Source: Geothrix sp. (GTDB taxonomy: Bacteria; Acidobacteriota; Holophagae; Holophagales; Holophagaceae). Taken from it: a DNA stretch of 64,000 nucleotides. The notes below the pieces were generated by a model. It was not told where the DNA came from. It saw nothing but the letters and a program-made list of their open reading frames with translations, and searched no databases. Within the stretch, counting starts at the first letter, position 1. Every line of letters starts with the position of its first letter. Below, piece after piece: positions 60,766 through 64,000 of the stretch. The DNA lies in the NCBI GenBank assembly GCA_030824075.1, contig JAVBYJ010000074.1, positions 1 through 64,000 on the forward strand, given 5' to 3'. The position numbers and the translations under genes are program-made.

Positions 60766-61695
60766 TCAGGCGGTACGAGAGCGTTGGACCAGATCGACGA
60801 ACAGATCTTCAAGGGAGGGCGGCTCCGGGGGCTGGGCCTCGAAGACATACCCGTCCTGCCGCAACCGGGCGAGAAGGCCTGCAGGCTCGAGGTCACCGGG
60901 CAGCGACAGGCGGACACTCCGCCCCAGCAATTCGGCGGCCAGCACTTCGGGTTGGCTGCGGGCCGCGATCTGGAGGGCGCGAAACCGTTCGGTCCGCAGT
61001 TCGATCACTTGGCGGAGCAGGGCCTCCTTCAGGGTCCGGGGACGGCCGTAGGCCATGAGCTTCCCGCCGAGGATGAAGGCCAGGCGGTCACACTGATCGG
61101 CCTCGCCAAGGTTGTGGGTGGTGACCAGGATGCTCATGCCCTCGGCCACAAGTTCGTCCATGGCCTCCCAGAAGAGGCGGCGGCGCAAGGGATCCACCCC
61201 GCTCGTGGGCTCATCCAGGAATAGGATCTCGGGCCGATGCAGGGTCGCCGCGGCGAGGGCCACGCGCTGGCGCTCGCCGGTGGAAAGGGCTGATACCAGG
61301 AGATCCCGATCGTCCCAAACCTGCATTTCGCGCAGCCGGAATTCGACTTCAGTGGTCAACCGCTGGCCTTCGAGCCCGTAGAGTCCACCGAAGAAATGCA
61401 GATTCTCGGCCACGGTGAGATCGGTCAGGAGGCTGGATTTCTGGCTCATGTAGCCCATGTGGGCGCGCACCTGATCGGCCTCGGTGAAGAGGTCCCTGCC
61501 CAGTGCGCGGGCCTTCCCGGCGCTGGGGGCCAGCACCCCGCAGAGCATGCGGATGGTGGTGCTCTTGCCGGCGCCGTTGGGTCCCAGGAACCCGAAGATC
61601 TCGCCAGGCTGGATCTCGAAGCTGAGATCCGATACGGCGGTGAAGTTGCCGAATCGGCGTGTGAGGCCCCGGACCTCGAGGACGGGGTCAGCCAT
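60766..61695 (-). CDS. ABC transporter ATPase (second of pair)
   Basis: The 309-residue ATPase starts MADPVLEVRGLTRRFGNFTA and ends eight bases before the permease gene. Walker A GPNGAGKSTTIR, signature LSTGERQRVALAAATL, Walker B ILFLDEPTSGVD and ITTHN-type switch (LVTTHNLGEAD) are intact. A C-terminal regulatory part follows. Its start overlaps the first ATPase gene by eight bases. The N-terminal extension available upstream belongs to the other ATPase's region. Confidence 0.9.
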   Translation of the reverse strand: MADPVLEVRGLTRRFGNFTAVSDLSFEIQPGEIFGFLGPNGAGKSTTIRMLCGVLAPSAGKARALGRDLFTEADQVRAHMGYMSQKSSLLTDLTVAENLHFFGGLYGLEGQRLTTEVEFRLREMQVWDDRDLLVSALSTGERQRVALAAATLHRPEILFLDEPTSGVDPLRRRLFWEAMDELVAEGMSILVTTHNLGEADQCDRLAFILGGKLMAYGRPRTLKEALLRQVIELRTERFRALQIAARSQPEVLAAELLGRSVRLSLPGDLEPAGLLARLRQDGYVFEAQPPEPPSLEDLFVDLVQRSRTA

Positions 61696-62575
61696 GGCCG
61701 CCTCCCGCGCTGGCGAGGGCGTGCAGGAAGATGTCTTCGAGATTCGCCTCCGCCAGTCGTACCTGCTCCACTCCGGGAAGGGCCGCCAGGCGGGCCATGA
61801 GAGGGGCCGGATCCTGGTCGGGAAAACGGGCGCGGATGATCTCGCCTTCCGCGAAGAGATCCAGGGGGCCCAGGGCGGCGACGGCCTTCTGGACGTCCCG
61901 GCGGTTCGGACTGACCAGGCGGAACACCAGACCCGGAAGGCTCCGGCGAAAGGCGGGCAGGTCCCCTTCTTCAAGGACGCGACCCTCGTGCATCAGGAGC
62001 ATCCGGTGGGCGTACTCGGCCTCGTCCATGTAGGGGCTGGAAAAGAGGATGGCCACCCCCTGGTCGTGGACGGTGTGAAGCAGCTCCCAGAATTCCCGGC
62101 GACTGACCGGGTCCACACCCGTGGTGGGCTCGTCCAGCAGCAGCAGGCGGGGTTCCGTCAGCAGGGCGGTGCAGAGGGCCAGCTTCTGTTTCATGCCCCC
62201 TGACAGGGCGCCGGAGAGCCGGTCCTGGAAGGGGGCGAGGTCCACAGAGCCGAGCAGCCGCGAGATCCGATTCTCGGCCCCGGTCATGCCGTAGAGCCTG
62301 GCCTGAAGCTGCATGTTCTCCATCACGGTGAGGTCCGGGGCCAGGCTGAAGGACTGAGGCACATAGCTGATGCCCTGACGGTCCAGGTGGCGGTGCAGCT
62401 CACCACCGGTGGGCCGCTGGAGTCCGGCCAGCATGCGGAAGGTGGTGGTTTTCCCCGCCCCGTCCGGGCCGATGAGGCCCACCAACTCACCCTCGGACAG
62501 GGTGAGCTCCAGGCTCTGGACCGCCACTTTGGGACCAAAGCGACACGCCAGGGAGTGGGCCTCCAGGAGCATCAT
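61688..62575 (-). CDS. ABC transporter ATPase (first of pair)
   Basis: The 295-residue ATPase has Walker A GPDGAGKTTTFR, signature LSGGMKQKLALCTAL, Walker B LLLDEPTTGVDP, and a C-terminal segment ending LEDIFLHALAS, as in drug-export ATPases. ATG 62575 is followed by a second ATG 62572; the first overlaps the HlyD gene stop. In E. coli YbhF the two ATPase halves are fused; here they are separate genes. Confidence 0.9.
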   Translation of the reverse strand: MMLLEAHSLACRFGPKVAVQSLELTLSEGELVGLIGPDGAGKTTTFRMLAGLQRPTGGELHRHLDRQGISYVPQSFSLAPDLTVMENMQLQARLYGMTGAENRISRLLGSVDLAPFQDRLSGALSGGMKQKLALCTALLTEPRLLLLDEPTTGVDPVSRREFWELLHTVHDQGVAILFSSPYMDEAEYAHRMLLMHEGRVLEEGDLPAFRRSLPGLVFRLVSPNRRDVQKAVAALGPLDLFAEGEIIRARFPDQDPAPLMARLAALPGVEQVRLAEANLEDIFLHALASAGGGHG

Positions 62576-63522
62576 CGCGCTGGGGCCTCCAGGCGGACAT
62601 CCACAGCCAGGCCGGGAACCAGGCCCTTGTCCCAGCCCTGGGGAAGGTTCACGCGGGCAGGATAGACCAGGTTCACGCGCTCGTCTCGGCTCTCCACCAT
62701 CTTGGGTGTGAATTCGGATTCGGAACTGATCTCATCCAGGGTGGCCGCCAGGCTGCGGTGGTCCGGTGTCAGCACGGTCACCGCAGCGCCGAGCCGCGCC
62801 TGGCTCTGGATGGCCTGGGGCAGGTAAATCCGCACCCACAGTTGGTCCAGGCGGGCCAGGGTGACCACGGGCTGTCCGGCGCCAATGACGCTGCCAGGTT
62901 CCCTCAGGCGATGGGTGACCACGCCATCGAAGGGCGCCCGGATCTCGGTGAATCCCGCCTGGATGCGGCTCTGCTGAAGCACGGCCTGGGCCTTGCGGGC
63001 TTCGGCCCCGCCTGCCTGGCGCTGCTCGATGCGGGCACCGGCCTTCAGTTCCGCCAGGGCCTTGGTCTGCAGGTTCAGAGCGGCGGCCGCCCGGTCCCGC
63101 TCGGCGGTCACCCGGTCCAGCTCGGCCTGGGAAAGCACCCTGTCACCCACCAGCCGCGTGGTGCGCTGGAGGTTCTCCTCCCCGAGCTTGAGTGCTGCCT
63201 GGGCGTCGCGCACCCGGGCTTCGCCTTGGGCGATCTGTTCGGTCCGGGAGCCCCGGTCCAGTTCCAGCCGCTTCGCATCGGCGCTGTCGAAGCCCGCCTG
63301 ATCACGGAGCACCGCCGCGTCGAGTTCCTCGGCGGCGACCCGGGCCAGCAGGTCCCCGGCCTTCACCCGCTGCCCTTCGCGCACGTGCAGTTCCGCCAGG
63401 CGTCCGCCCACCCGGGGACCGAGGTCCGTGAGGTAGGCCTCCACGCGGCCATTGAGCACAGGACGGCTATCCCTGTGGCAGGCGGTCAGGACGAGGGGCA
63501 GCAGGAGGAGGAGCTGACGCAT
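62572..63522 (-). CDS. HlyD/YbhG-type membrane fusion protein
   Basis: The 316-residue protein has a lipoprotein-like start (MRQLLLLLPLVLTACHRD, lipobox LTAC). HlyD features are the biotinyl-lipoyl half VGGRLAELHVREGQRVKAGD, a long coiled coil (about 85-190), and the second lipoyl half TEIRAPFDGVVTHRLREPGS. A beta barrel ends with VKAGLVPG-like text (GLVPGLAVDVRLE). It links the ABC-2 permease to an outer-membrane channel or the periplasm. Overlap with the ATPase gene indicates one operon. Confidence 0.9.
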   Translation of the reverse strand: MRQLLLLLPLVLTACHRDSRPVLNGRVEAYLTDLGPRVGGRLAELHVREGQRVKAGDLLARVAAEELDAAVLRDQAGFDSADAKRLELDRGSRTEQIAQGEARVRDAQAALKLGEENLQRTTRLVGDRVLSQAELDRVTAERDRAAAALNLQTKALAELKAGARIEQRQAGGAEARKAQAVLQQSRIQAGFTEIRAPFDGVVTHRLREPGSVIGAGQPVVTLARLDQLWVRIYLPQAIQSQARLGAAVTVLTPDHRSLAATLDEISSESEFTPKMVESRDERVNLVYPARVNLPQGWDKGLVPGLAVDVRLEAPAR

Positions 63523-63532
63523 GGGGATCCTT

Positions 63533-64000
63533 TCAGTCGGCGGGATCGGGCAGGGGGGGCAGCGAGGCGGACGGATCGAGGGCTACGCCGCGCCAGAACA
63601 GGTCAAACCAGGCGCGCATGCCGATCACGACAACCTCACCGGGGGGCAGAGCCATGAGGCGAGGCAGCACCACCGGCAGCACGTCCAGGATTTCCATCTG
63701 CATCTTCACCAGGAAGAAGGTCGCCAGCAGGGGCTGAAGGTCCGGGCGCAGGTCCCCCCGGGCGATACCTTGATCGAAGATCTGCCGGATGGCGGTGGTG
63801 ACCTGGCGAATTTGATTCTCGATGAGATGGTTGAGCCCTTCGGCGCCCCGGACGATCTCGCCCCGGATGAGGGAGCGGATACCTGGATCGTCCTTGAGGT
63901 GACGGTGGTAGATCAGCAGCACCGCCCAGAGTCGCAGGGCCGTGGGGCGGAGGTCCGCGGGGTCCGTGAGCTGCTCTACTTCCAGGCGGACTGCCGGGAA
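63533..64000 (-). CDS. TetR-type regulator, N-terminus outside the window
   Basis: The minus-strand frame is open to base 64000, giving the last 155 residues. They are all-helical, with ALRLWAVLLIYHRHLKDDPG, IRSLIRGEIVRGAEGLNHLI, ATFFLVKMQMEILDVLP and a C-terminal helix MRAWFDLFWRG. This resembles the ligand domain of TetR regulators next to HlyD/ABC-2 exporters (YbiH/CecR type). It stops 10 bases before the HlyD gene and probably controls this operon. The DNA-binding domain is not seen. Confidence 0.7.
   Translation of the reverse strand, partial: FPAVRLEVEQLTDPADLRPTALRLWAVLLIYHRHLKDDPGIRSLIRGEIVRGAEGLNHLIENQIRQVTTAIRQIFDQGIARGDLRPDLQPLLATFFLVKMQMEILDVLPVVLPRLMALPPGEVVVIGMRAWFDLFWRGVALDPSASLPPLPDPAD

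Overview
The window is about 64 kb of GC-rich, densely packed bacterial chromosome. It carries housekeeping genes on both strands, many 4-base ATGA overlaps between co-directional genes, and no gene-free stretch above about 250 bases. I see no rRNA, tRNA, CRISPR array, transposase or prophage. The gene set implies a Gram-negative bacterium: a Wzi-like outer-membrane barrel, periplasmic Spy-like and NosL proteins, HlyD. It uses C5 (glutamate) heme synthesis and has MqnE of the futalosine menaquinone route. The protein style suggests Acidobacteriota, perhaps Holophagae (Geothrix/Holophaga-like). That placement is inference from recall, not from a search.

Layout. 1-12 kb: a partial 5'-nucleotidase, a cysteine desulfurase-like protein, an AspT/YidE-type antiporter, a secreted phosphodiesterase, an RlmI-like methyltransferase, TtcA, an Rrf2/IscR-like regulator behind an IscR-type box, a secreted thioredoxin-fold protein, an orphan oligopeptide-type binding protein, a WYL protein with unusual tails, an EamA exporter and XerD. 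12-24 kb: acpP, an attenuator-like hairpin, fabF, uvrB, a Spy-like protein, an M64 peptidase, a YhbY protein, an FHA-GAF-kinase-like chimera, 5-FTHF cyclo-ligase, a phospholipase D-like protein and mqnE. 24-36 kb: a minus-strand chain for the cell surface (rmd, gmd, FkbM-like protein, HEAT-cyclophilin, Wzi-like barrel) running into an orphan CoA-transferase B subunit, a small lipoprotein, pyrD and a sensor kinase, with a divergent glycosyltransferase.

36-45 kb: aroC followed by a nearly complete heme operon (hemA, hemC, hemD, hemB, hemL, hemE, hemN). Two tiny, mutually similar open frames are threaded between hemA and hemC by successive ATGA overlaps, and two copies of one palindromic repeat flank hemL. 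45-52 kb: a NosL/ABC transporter/DsbB-like membrane-protein operon next to a NarL-type response regulator and a NarX-like kinase. 52-64 kb: acyl-CoA ligase and xerC with overlapping start codons, an FAH-family hydrolase, a pdxJ/CheY-like/DUF4388/CheZ-like operon, a LigB-type dioxygenase, and a TetR-HlyD-two ATPases-one permease export operon running off the right edge.

The points most worth following are the hemA-hemC mini-ORF pair, the WYL protein with a histone-H1-like tail, the FHA chimera ending in a phosphoacceptor helix, the NosL/DsbB-like module, the IscR-type box, and the several families of intergenic palindromes. Functions are assigned from motif recognition only; no database search was possible.
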